Assembly: GCF_964340395.1 (NCBI RefSeq) | Contig: NC_135550.1 | Span: 13,668,408-13,732,407, forward strand | Direction of reading: 5' to 3' | Length of the DNA stretch: 64,000 bases | Origin: Glandiceps talaboti | Taxonomy: Eukaryota; Hemichordata; Enteropneusta; Spengelidae | Shown here: positions 24,782 through 33,800 of the stretch, piece after piece | Layout of the letters: each line of letters begins with the position of its first letter | How positions within the stretch are numbered: the stretch's first letter is position 1 | Translations under genes and position numbers: made by a program | Notes under the pieces: model-generated | What the model saw: only the letters and a program-made list of their open reading frames with translations | What the model was told of the DNA's origin: nothing | The model's database searches: none

Positions 24782-27700
24782 TTCTGCATACATGTAGTTT
24801 GATAAGCATAGTTTTTATTACATATTCTGATATTGAATATTAAAAAAGTTTCTTTTCAGTAGTACCATTACGCGAGTACAAAAATGGATTGAGTCTTTGA
24901 TTACTTTCACACCTCAGCAAGTTTTTACAAGAAGTACAAATTAAATTGAATGAAACTGTAAAAAAAAATACTTTGAAATTGTAATGAATTACATTTGAGA
25001 GGATACCATGTCTCTTATGAGTACTTCATTTATCCCTTTGTGACAGGAAGCCATAAATTGTACATACTGAACAACATTTACAATCACTATATCGTAGTCT
25101 AAGGCAAAAGTAAAAAAAATGTGTTTTTTTTCCGATAACATGACTTCAGAAAATAGGGTTGGTAGGTCGGGATTTTATTTTTTGACCCAAAGACAAGATC
25201 CTCGTTGGTCATGATACTTTCATAGCAGTTGATGAGGTGTAAAAGAAGTAAATGAAGACAATCGTGTGATTCAGAAGTAGACAAATACAATATGCAGACT
25301 GTACCGTTATAGGTTGATAAGACATTGTTTCTCTCTGGAATATGATTTTAAAAACAGTAACCAAAGGTAGTTTGGCAAGAAAATCTACAGGGAAATAGAA
25401 GTCAATTGTCATAATTTTACCTTTTTGCCATCTTTTTTGAATTTTAAAAAAATGTTCAGGGTTGGCTGCTTAAACTAAGGTCAGTTGGGTTATCGGAAAT
25501 ATAGTATTTTTTTATTTGGTCTAATTTTACATTCATTGTATAAACACTGAATAGAGGATCACCTTTGGCAGTAAATCTGTGTCAAAATGTACAGAATCTT
25601 CTAACATAGCTGTTCCCTCTTCTCGCTGTACTTTTAATAATAGTTGGGGTATATTACTTTGTTGAAATCGTGTCTTTTTACCAAGAGCACCTGTGAGAAA
25701 ACAAGACAAATTGTAGTTTTAAGTTTTATGAAATGTTTGTAGCGTAGTGTTTTGATATCACTGAAAGATTGTGCACATCAGGAATAATTTACCAAAGTAT
25801 TGTTATCCTAAAAACTATAGTGGATTTTCAAACCAAATTGACCCACTACATGAACACTACAAGGGATTATATGAACCATTAACTTTTTTTGGCCATGCTT
25901 AGCTCGTTACCATAGCAACCACATGAAATCTTACGGTAAGGATACTGGTAACTGAAAATGTTCAAGTGTTGCTTTATCAGTGAATGTTCAAAAATAACAG
26001 TTTTAAACTTTTTTATCAAGTATTTTCCTACATCAAGATCTTCAAAAATAAGTAGAATACCGTGATGTATAGACTGTAAGACACATTGTGTTGTTCCGGC
26101 CTCCTCTCTCATGTTGACCAATGTGTGAGGGTGCCCCGTCACGGTGTACCTTACAGACTACAACAGATACAGAGTAACTACAAAAGGAAGACCTGAACTC
26201 TTTATATTATATACTTGCCTGTAAGATTTGCTGTTAACTGGGCTGAATTTCTAGCATTTGACAGATCTTGTTTGGCCTTGTCATACTTGTAGTAGTAGCC
26301 ATGAATATAACTACATTCCAGATAGAACTGAATTCTGACACTTTGTAAGTTGTCATCTTGAGTCAGAATTTCACTGGACTTCACTATTAAAGGAAGAAAA
26401 TGTGGTTGATTTATACAGTCTTGGTAATCTCAGAATATGGTTACATTTGAAGACTGTAGGGAATTGGTGATAATATCCTACACAACATGGACACTAACTA
26501 TCAATATTCTTGGTTGGACATCCATTAACTTTTTATATCTCATCTAAACATGACTGTGTTTCATTATATTGCACATTTTTTTCAATATCTTATCATCATT
26601 ATTTTAAATAGAAATATCCGATACACTTGCTAGGTAGGTGAAGCTTTTATTACCACATGGAAAAGTAGTATGCCATCTAGATTACAATTTTTAACAGATA
26701 CTCTCAACTTTTGGCAATCTAATCGACAACAATCATAAATACAGCAAATCAAAATACAAATCACTCCCCATATACATGTTCACTCATCATTACAGCCTCA
26801 ATGTGCATGTCTCTGTTTACACCTTCTTCACATCAGGCAGATTACCATTCGATCCTAATTCACATACAATCTTATTGAATCACCCATCAGACAGACATGG
26901 GTTACTCTAACAAAACAAGTACATACCTTGATCAATCAATTCCATTACTAAATCATGGATTTGAGGAGACCTTTCATCCAATAGTTCCTGTTTGATGTAC
27001 AGACATCTCATTGCCCAGTAAATGACAGTCTGAAAGTCAGAAAGAACACATTTCACTGTGTACATGACCAGAAATGTAATACTACATACTTTATACTATC
27101 AAATACAATTTGAAAGTCAAAATTGTCACATTATACAAAATTGTGTTTTTTTATTATACAAAATTGTGTTTTTTTAAATATTTATCACCATTTATAAAAA
27201 TGAATAATAGTATATTGACATCTCTTCTAATAGTTCACGATATGAGCAAGGAAACTCTGAATATAGATGACTTTATAAACTAATTACAATCTATTCTACT
27301 GGACTTACTGTTCATTTGAGCTGCAACAGTTTCATGTCCTATTCTGGATGATGCGGTGTGTCAGGCCAACTGATGATCTAGTGACAGGTGATTGGTGACA
27401 TGTGATAAAGTTCAACTGTCATGTGAGAATCATTGCAGAGTCAGTTGGCCTGTAGAAGCATCCAAGAAACTTACCACTCAAAAGAACAGCAAGTCCAGTA
27501 GGAGAGATTATAATTACTCCATTAGTAATCTACTTTCTCCAAACTTGTACTTAGTTGTGTACAAACAAATACCCCCTAGAGAGAAAGAGGATTTTAACTT
27601 CATACCTGGATGATTAAGAACATTCCTAGCCATACTGTATATGAAATGGTACTTACCTTACAGCTGGGTAGGAGATGGCGACTCTCTACCAAAACTATTT

Positions 27701-30366
27701 GTCCTAAGAGAAGATACAAAGGATGATGCACCAATGGATACATAGATTCTTCTTCATTACTTAACATGTCTTTGATATACTCTTCAAGTTCTTTGCCCTG
27801 TACATGAAGTAATATTGACATTAGTGGATAAAGAAACAAAGATTTGGATAGGACTCTCATTTGCCAGCATCATTTTAATGAAGGGCAGTAAATAGGTAGA
27901 ATTCACTCATTTTTCTAGCATCTCCAAAACAACATTGGTATAAATGTATGGGAAACTATGCCAGTGTTATCTTATCGACACCTTTCTGTTACTTAACTTG
28001 GGTAAAAACAGTGAACTAACCTTGTTTCTGTAATATTCTGGTAGATACTGTACAGGGTCTTGTGTAACAGGTGGTCCTGTCCAATTGGCCTGCACAAATA
28101 GTTGTAGGGATGTGATGCCAACACACATAACACAGATCTGTCTGTTGGACAAGTACAAAAATGACTCGGTTAACTTTTTAATAATTGTAGATTTTACTTC
28201 ATTTTATCATTTTATCATCATCCATACTTTCTCATCTTCTTTCAAATGTGAACAAATTGCAGACAGTTAATTGTACTAATAAAATGTGGGGTACTGAATG
28301 TAAAAGCATGGAATTATGGTATGGTAAAAGAGCAATTGTTAATGGTACAAAAATAAAGAATGACTTTTCCCACACTTTAGCTCAATATTATGAGATGTTT
28401 CCCTTGGGTCATAGATATAAACTTTACATTCCCTCAGTTACATTCCCTCAGCAATTTGATTTAATTTATCAGGAACTGCTGTGTCTGACTTGTGGATCAG
28501 TCATATGTAACTTTTACCATTAGTTTTCCATGTTTCTGTACATTTGTGCAACTATTGGCAATTTTACTGTGTATCTGTATGTGTTGTCATACGACAAATC
28601 CCCCTGTGAAGGATGACAAATTAAAGTGGCCAAAAGGTGAATTTATAAACCTTCACTCAAGTGAAAACACTGGCATAAAACCTCAATAAAACTATTCTAG
28701 TGCAATGTTAATGTCAATGCATGCCTTCTATGACATTAAAATTACCTTCTGGTTTAATAGTACAGTTGATTGCCTAGTATGGGTTCCTCTATATTTTTTG
28801 GAAAGTATTAAAAATTACGTCATCGGATTGTTTTTATGTTAAACCTTAATACCAGGTTTGAGTTCAGTCAATCACAAGTGATAGTTATGTTTGTTTCAGT
28901 AAGGAGAATACTACAAGTGACTTTCAAAGACACAACATCGATCTTGCCCAAAAATGTATAAACTCAGCTTGTGTCCCTGTAATAATTATAAAAATATCCC
29001 CCACACTAAAGAAAGCTGAGAACATAACCTTACCTTAATTCTGATTCCTCAGGACTTGAATTTTTGATAAAGTTTTCAATTTGTTGCTTAAGAAATTCAT
29101 GAAGGGAAACATCTGGGTTCCCATCTATTGTCTGTCCTAGCATCTCTTGTACACTGGTCTGTCTGTATACTGAATCATAATGGCCTTCAAGTAAATCTGT
29201 TACCAAGGAAACGGTATCCTGAATACCTGGAAGTCCTACAAAGTAAGAGACACAGAGATGAGATTTATACTTTTTTAATGGATTGTGTATGAAAAACCAA
29301 AACCAACTGGCTTTTATGTTTCTATGATTTGGTTGAATGGTTGAAGATTGAACGAATCAAGTTGTTTCATTCATTCATTCATTCATTCATTCATTCCCTC
29401 CTTCTCTCACTCTTTCTACTAAATTACACTACACTATACTATTACTTCATCATACCTCGGACATGATCATTCATGGTTATGTAGATGTCCTTAACTATAA
29501 AAAAAATCCCAGTTATAAGTAGTCTCCAGGGGGTTATACGTGTTCCATCCATTACATGTATTTCGTAATCACTCACTGAGATCATTATTTCACAAAAGAA
29601 CACACTTGTATATCATGGGATTTCTTTCTACCTGTACCTCCATTTGTACATCCATATTGACGCTGTAGCTGCAATAATTGTAGCATTTGATGTGGTTTTG
29701 AGGGGTTTTTTCTTCTGTTTTTGTGCCTTTTTTCGTTCCGATATTCAACCCGAATCGGTTGCTACATTAGTTCTTGGAGGAATTATACTGACAGTATAAT
29801 TCCTCCAAGATTAGTTGCTACAATTATTGCAGCTAATTGACGCAGGAGATCTAAGAAGAAAGGTCTTGAAGTCGGACAAAAGTGAAAAGTAAATACATGA
29901 ATAATATTTTTTTAATGGCCAATTCAAAATAATGACGTTATTAGGTATTCAACAATATTCATATATATTCAACAAATACTGCCACCGGTGTTTGCATTGG
30001 TATTTTTTTTAATATTCGTAAATACCTAATAACGTCATTATGTCTTTATGACCATCCGGCATCCTTGAAATCTTGAATACATGTAGCTCACAATAACTGT
30101 AGTTCTAACTTCTACGGTGTGTACAACAAAGTGTACTTTAAGTTTAAGTTAACCATCGACAGAACCTGTCCCTTTACGTGCATTGGAAGCACTGATCATA
30201 ACCAAGTACATGTACATGCACCGCAATAATAATACTCAGTCTGCCAGCATGACTCGTGTGCTGAGAACTTACCGCAAGTAGCGACTCTATCATCGCGCAC
30301 ATGTTCACATCTGAGAAGAGAACTCTCGAGTAATCGCAGTACTCCGTGACTACCTTCTTCTTCCAT
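12921..30366 (-). CDS. TTC27: Tetratricopeptide repeat protein 27, 22 exons
   Basis: Exons, all in frame: 30366-30273, 29235-29034, 28141-28021, 27797-27657, 27029-26927, 26383-26219, 25690-25563, 24672-24560, 23906-23840, 23337-23224, 22830-22735, 22477-22355, 20972-20895, 19883-19734, 18923-18825, 18605-18553, 18020-17942, 17335-17188, 15611-15475, 13884-13773, 13329-13229, 13034-12921. They give 845 aa (human 843). Diagnostic stretches are SLQLFVQANWTGPPV (about 119-133), LALIRS-type helices, LWEDAIVCYQKLGRYEK, the TPR block about 450-690 with YYEKAWEVSNHRSARAQRS and STDVGHFEDVIRAYHRLLDL, and EAIQLLSSGKLML near the C-terminus. Role: TPR solenoid scaffold; the yeast relative Emw1 is essential and vertebrate TTC27 is little characterised. 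Intron 6 uses a GC donor. The introns carry many mobile elements and minisatellites. The gene is head-to-head with DRC7. The start is the first ATG; it has a shorter N-terminus than human. Confidence 0.95.
13930..15325. mobile_element. Composite element with microsatellite and two tandem-repeat cores (TTC27 intron 19)
   Basis: The left end holds TTTTTAGCACAACTGAAC, forming a hairpin with GTTCAGTAGTGCT. The right end holds the inverse-related CTACAGTTGTGCTA near 15299-15312. Inside, in order: a TCTG/TGTG microsatellite (13979-14023), four diverged units of about 140 bp (14030-14560, each with a motif like AAACTACTGGGCAGATTGG), and six units of about 115 bp (14565-15235). This plan, with hairpin end, microsatellite and tandem core, resembles the pearl/Helitron-N elements of bivalves, but I cannot see diagnostic Helitron ends. 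It is non-coding. Confidence 0.6.
14565..15235. repeat. About 115-bp tandem repeats with alternating two-unit order
   Basis: Six units each contain ACCACGCCCATAGCAACAGC and end with CATTCAAAAAATGTATG. Units 2 and 4 share CAAACGGTGGTGTATTTCAC, while 3 and 5 share CACGTATATTGCAAAGA, so the array was enlarged by about 226-bp two-unit blocks. Each unit carries AGCAAC motifs. Confidence 0.88.
15411..15532 (-). repeat. Tandem duplication of the TTC27 exon 19 3' part
   Basis: About 53 bp at 15480-15532, coding for the end of exon 19 (YANLLGNCQSEDETQND region), is repeated 68 bp away at 15412-15464 inside the next intron with about four differences. The intronic copy contains TAG in the coding frame and lacks the GTATGT donor, so it is a dead exon fragment. 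Confidence 0.88.
15879..16334. mobile_element. Long-TIR element with 9-bp target duplication
   Basis: AACTAGCAT flanks both sides (15879-15887, 16326-16334). The element 15888-16325 begins CACTCTGTTTAAAATCCGAT and ends ATTTTAATCAGATTG, the same termini as the DNPH1 intron element. Inverted arms of about 110 bp (15888-16000 against 16208-16325) surround a spacer that is open in minus frame for about 100 codons without recognisable identity. The 9-bp duplication suits Mutator-like elements; the spacer could be captured host sequence, which I cannot test. Confidence 0.82.
17540..17940 (-). other. Protein-like open stretch in TTC27 intron, unidentified
   Basis: Two overlapping minus-strand frames (17811-17554 and 17960-17769) have fairly complex amino-acid composition, with segments such as YGHASQTAQRFPMIVALKYH and FGSLLELVSKFSSVIEAFRK. 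They lie between TTC27 exons 17 and 18, whose frames join directly without them. It could be a decayed insertion or chance. I do not recognise it. Confidence 0.3.
18732..18864 (-). repeat. Three-unit tandem duplication covering the TTC27 exon 15 donor
   Basis: A unit of about 44 bp containing CACTAGACAGTGAT and the following TATGACTTACC occurs three times. The rightmost unit spans the real exon end (18825) and its GTAAGT donor. The other two lie in the intron; one keeps GTGTATGA and the other GATAAC where the donor would be, so neither is a good splice site. Confidence 0.85.
19093..19284. mobile_element. Foldback element family F2, copy 1
   Basis: The left arm (ACAGAACCCCATGCCGTGTG then AGTGCCAGTGTGG) is inverse to the right arm (CCACACTTGCACTCACATG, GCGGTTCTGT). 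The centre has a second pair, GTTTTCTGCTGCACTTTCAC against GTGAAAGTACTGCCACAGAAAAC. A diverged copy lies at 47636-47823. Confidence 0.75.
21115..21640. repeat. About 31-bp minisatellite in TTC27 intron 12
   Basis: About 17 units of type TGTACACATACACAAACAAC followed by ATCACCCCAATA, ACTCTAGTA or AAAACTCCAGTA. No stops occur in several frames on both strands, producing spurious open frames. It lies downstream of exon 13 on the upstream side of TTC27. Confidence 0.93.
21952..22328. mobile_element. Degenerate MITE-like element
   Basis: Imperfect inverted ends: TAGCTACATTCACATTTATT with GGGCCATGACC on the left, against GGCCATGACTAAATGTCCC and GTGTGAACCCCACTA on the right. The segment is richer in GC than its surroundings. 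No clear target duplication is seen, so the boundaries are approximate. Confidence 0.4.
23927..24305. repeat. About 40-bp minisatellite in TTC27 intron 8
   Basis: About nine to ten units of TTAGAAAGACTACCTAAGTG followed by GTTATTAATGTACTGTTAAT, some shortened. It starts within about 20 bp of the exon 9 acceptor (exon begins 23906), so the array abuts the branch-point/polypyrimidine region. Confidence 0.92.
24747..24780. repeat. (GAT)n microsatellite
   Basis: Eleven GAT triplets lie in TTC27 intron 7, about 75 bp upstream (transcript sense) of exon 8. Confidence 0.97.
25110..25515. mobile_element. Dispersed element family F1, copy 3 (inverted)
   Basis: The ends TTTTTTTTCCGATAACATGA and GGGTTATCGGAAATATAG are the two F1 termini in the opposite orientation to the copies at 10256 and 43456. 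The interior has diverged or been replaced. It lies in TTC27 intron 7. Confidence 0.6.
26217..26218 (-). other. GC-AG splice donor of TTC27 intron 6
   Basis: Exon 6 ends ACAG at 26219 and the intron starts GCAAGT. The next exon begins after CTCACAG at 25690 with GTGCTCTTGG. Only this junction gives LTGALGKKTRF, matching the conserved LTGALGKRTRF of vertebrates, so the donor is GC rather than GT. The other donor positions are consensus (AG before, AAGT after), as usual for GC introns. Confidence 0.9.
28142..29033. other. TTC27 intron 2, no further feature
   Basis: About 890 bp of AT-rich intron between the second and third coding exons. Plus-strand open frames here have no recognisable identity, and I see no repeat. 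Confidence 0.5.
29366..29396. repeat. (CATT)n microsatellite
   Basis: Seven to eight CATT units in TTC27 intron 1. Confidence 0.95.
29656..29843. mobile_element. MITE with 8-bp target duplication and internal palindrome
   Basis: ATTGACGC flanks the element (29656-29663, 29836-29843). Perfect 20-bp inverted ends, TAGCTGCAATAATTGTAGCA at 29666-29685 and the complement at 29816-29835, surround a second perfect hairpin (CTTGGAGGAATTATACTG-ACA and complement, about 29774-29812). An 8-bp duplication suits hAT- or P-type transposons. It lies in TTC27 intron 1. Confidence 0.88.
29929..30041. mobile_element. Tc1/mariner-like MITE
   Basis: Inverted ends ATGACGTTATTAGGTATT (from 29931) and AATACCTAATAACGTCAT (to 30039) are flanked by TA on both sides, with about 70 bp between them. 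TA targeting suits Tc1/mariner. The termini include TGACGTTA, a CRE-like half-palindrome. It lies in TTC27 intron 1, under 350 bp from the shared promoter. Confidence 0.82.
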
Positions 30367-30870
30367 GACTTAATCAATAAAATTTACAAACTTATAGATA
30401 TAATAACTTCTTAATCAGTTGATTTTGTTTAAAAAGAGTCGATTAAAACCTTAGTTCACTCGTCGCCATACTTTCGCAAGGGCGCAGCCATATTTGTTAA
30501 TTACTATGCATGCTGGGAAAGCCCTCAGACGTCTGGGTAACTTCTCGTAACCATGACGTGTAGTGTTTATATCATATATCCATCCGCGTAAAATATATAT
30601 GATAAATATTCAATAAAAATGTATATGCAGAAGAAAAATATGACAGCTGTCTCCGAAGATTAACTGGTCAGTTCTGAAATGCTAAGTAGCAGATTATGAA
30701 TCAAAATCGAGATATTTTTGCTTCACAGTGTTGCACTACTTTCGATACCGTTACCAGGTACAACGTTACAAAGTTTCAAAAGGGTGTTGCAGGGCAACAG
30801 GAGCTCTGTTGTCAATATCTTTGAGGGTTCGAAATCTCAGTAAAACAACCCTATATCATCAGAATTTGCC
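30367..30870. promoter_or_regulatory. Bidirectional TTC27/DRC7 promoter
   Basis: The start codons of TTC27 (minus) and DRC7 (plus) are 504 bp apart, so this segment must hold both promoters and 5' leaders. GCATGCTGGGAA (30508-30519) is the core of the ZNF143/THAP11 motif often found at bidirectional promoters. Two YY1-like motifs read toward TTC27 (GCAGCCATATT at 30484-30494 and CGTCGCCATA at 30461-30470). A possible imperfect RFX X-box, GTTACCAGGTACAAC at 30750-30764, would suit a ciliary gene but has a spacing fault. No TATA box stands out. All factor assignments are inference. Confidence 0.6.
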
Positions 30871-33800
30871 ATGGCTGACGATAAGCCAGCAGAGCCAACA
30901 CCCCCAGCAACTCCTAAGGCAGAAGAGGAATCTACAGAGCAGCCTAAAGAAGAAAGTACTACACTCGAAAATGAAGCAACACCAACCATTGCAGAGGAAC
31001 CCGAAGAGGAGGCATTGGAGGAATCGGAAAATTTACAAGCTTTGAGGGAAGAGCTGGAAAAAATTAAAGTTGTGACTCCTCAGATAGACTTGTGAGTTCT
31101 CGTTGAAATTGCAATTTCTTAAAAGTTATATCCTCTTTATTCAACTGCCACTGGTGTTTACATGTAATAGTTTACATGCAAGCTGTTTACAATGTTACAT
31201 ATTACAAACTAAATGCTAAATAAAATCATATTTGTGCTCATGTATACATCATGACAACATTCATTGTGGGGAGATACAGACCAAAGATATCATTGTCTGT
31301 GTTAATGCAACCTACAGCATCGATGACACTGGTTGCTGACCACTGCTAAACTCAAGATCTATGTGTATTGTAGCCTGCGACTCTTGCAATATCCTTTCTG
31401 GGATATGCTTATTGTGGTCATAATAGTAAACATATCCAGGAATTGTATCAATTAATTATACAAATTCCTAGAAGTATAACAAATAATATAACCTTTCATC
31501 CCTAGACTAATCATTATTGTGTTCTGAGTGTCTCCCATCTTTTATTCATATTTTCCATAATCTACCATAAAATTATGCCCCCCCCCCTCCCCACCCACCA
31601 ATAACACAATCCAATCTCATATTTGAAATCACAGCATGTAAAATAAGTTCAAAGTCAGCCATTATTGATTTTGATTTTGTAATGTGAATAAGATGCCTTT
31701 TGAATGATGGGATGAGACTGGTCATAATTTCCAGACCTCTGGTAATTTCATTCTGTTACTATGTTAAAGCAAAGAGTAACAAAAAAAATGTATGATAATA
31801 AAATTTGTATATTGTTCCAGGCCAGAACCTGAGTTTGAAGATATCAGTGGTTATCCATTGTCATACAAAGAGAATGAAAACAAGGAAACATTGGTTCTGC
31901 AGTATGCTGAGAACTTCAGGCGACAATATGTACATTTGTACAGAGACAGAAAACCATTACTTCTGAATCCTTTGAATGAGTGTGGCACAGAGAAGTTTGT
32001 CTGTACAACAATTAGACCAACCTTGTTACCATACCAAGAACTGTATGACTATGATGGCGCTGCTGAGTTTGTAGCTGACTATATCACGTTTGTCTCACTT
32101 CAACCTCCCATTGAGCTGGTAAGTCATTGTTGTACTAAATGAGATAGTCATTGAGTTATTGTGCATAATTAATTTTGTGATACGATGGAGGTAGAAGGAT
32201 ACTTAATGTACAGCACATGCTTTCATCATTACATTCAGAACTCAGTTCTCTCTCTGATTAAAGTAACAAGGGTGCCAATATGCAAATTATGAGCACCTAT
32301 TTGATCTACTGAAAACCATACTCTAAATGGTAACCACTTCATTTAGTCAAACAATGGTATCATAACAGGAACAAGATTTCCCACCTTCCACGGAGGCTTC
32401 CAAAATCTCTAAAGTGTAGTTTTCTTTGTCTTTTATTATTTTTGTGTATTTGTTTTGGGGTCTATGTTCATACAATGTAGGTGTTTGTCACCTATGTGGA
32501 CTGCCTGACTAATGTCAGATAATAAAAAATAAATAAAATAAAAAATAACTGGGAAGTATATAATGTAATACCAGTCTCTAAGCCCTATTTTGGTTTAAGA
32601 AAAAGATGCTTATTAGCTGTTGACCAGAGCTATTATTACACTGTAACTTTTTGTGTATCGGCACTGTGGGAGGTATTGGTTGTACTTGTAGTCTGTCTCA
32701 GTGTAATCCTTGGTGGTTGACAACTGAACCATCAAAATGTTAGCCTAATTGCTTGCATTTTCCATCAACAAGCTATGAATATAACGTGTGTGACTAGGTA
32801 CCAGTAGGGATAACTAAGTACATTGACCTATCATTTTCCATTTCCTGTTACAGCCCAAGACTCTGTATTCCCCAGCCACTGTACTGAAAAGACAGAAAGG
32901 TCATTGCTTTGAGATGAGTACTTTGTTATGTTCACTGCTACTGGGAGCTGGTTATGATGCCTATGTTGTATCTGGATACGCTACTAGAGAGACGTGTCTT
33001 TGTGATGAAACCAGGGAAATCTGTCCTCTGATGAAGAAGAAAGAACAGGTTGGTTTGGTTTGGTTTGATTGATTTGTGTCAGTAAAAGAGCTTGAATACA
33101 ATACTTTACGTTATACCAGTGCAGGATAGAATCAAATACAAATGTATAAGCTGTTACTGATCACCTACAAATCTCTGAATGGACTATCGCCAACCTACAT
33201 ATCTGACTTAATTCACTTGAAGCCAAATCCCAAGACACTCTGATCATCTGCCAAACGTTTATTGCATGAACCCAAGTACAAACTGTTGTTGTATGGCGGG
33301 CGTGCATTCTCACGTGCTGCACCTCATCTATTTAATGCACTGCCACTGGAAATACGACAAAAGCCAACAGCTAACGCCTTCAAAAAGGACCCTAAAGTGG
33401 ATACTGGCGCTTTATAAATTCTCTGATTGATTGATTGATTGATTGATTGATACTTTGTTGTCAGGATCAGTGAATAAATAAATAAACAAAATAAAATATA
33501 AGAAAATTAAAAACAAAAGAATTTGAAAATGAAACTAATGTGAAATGGGTATCTCACCACTGCAGTGTTGTACATGAAATGTATATACCATGTACGGCTC
33601 ATATAGGCACATGCAGAATACAAACAAAACAATCAAGCTCATATATATGCTTGTAAGAACAATGACACATACAAATTCAGAACAGGAGAATCATGAAAGA
33701 ATGAATGTTCTGCAGGCTGTCAGTTAAATGAGATTGCTATTTCCTGGCAAGATACTGTGTGTCATGATTCTATATTGTTTGGTACTTTATAGACCGTATG

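Noticed and set aside
30750-30764. RFX X-box for DRC7
   Set aside because: GTTACCAGGTACAAC has the right left half but the right half is off by one base; too weak to list as a separate feature.
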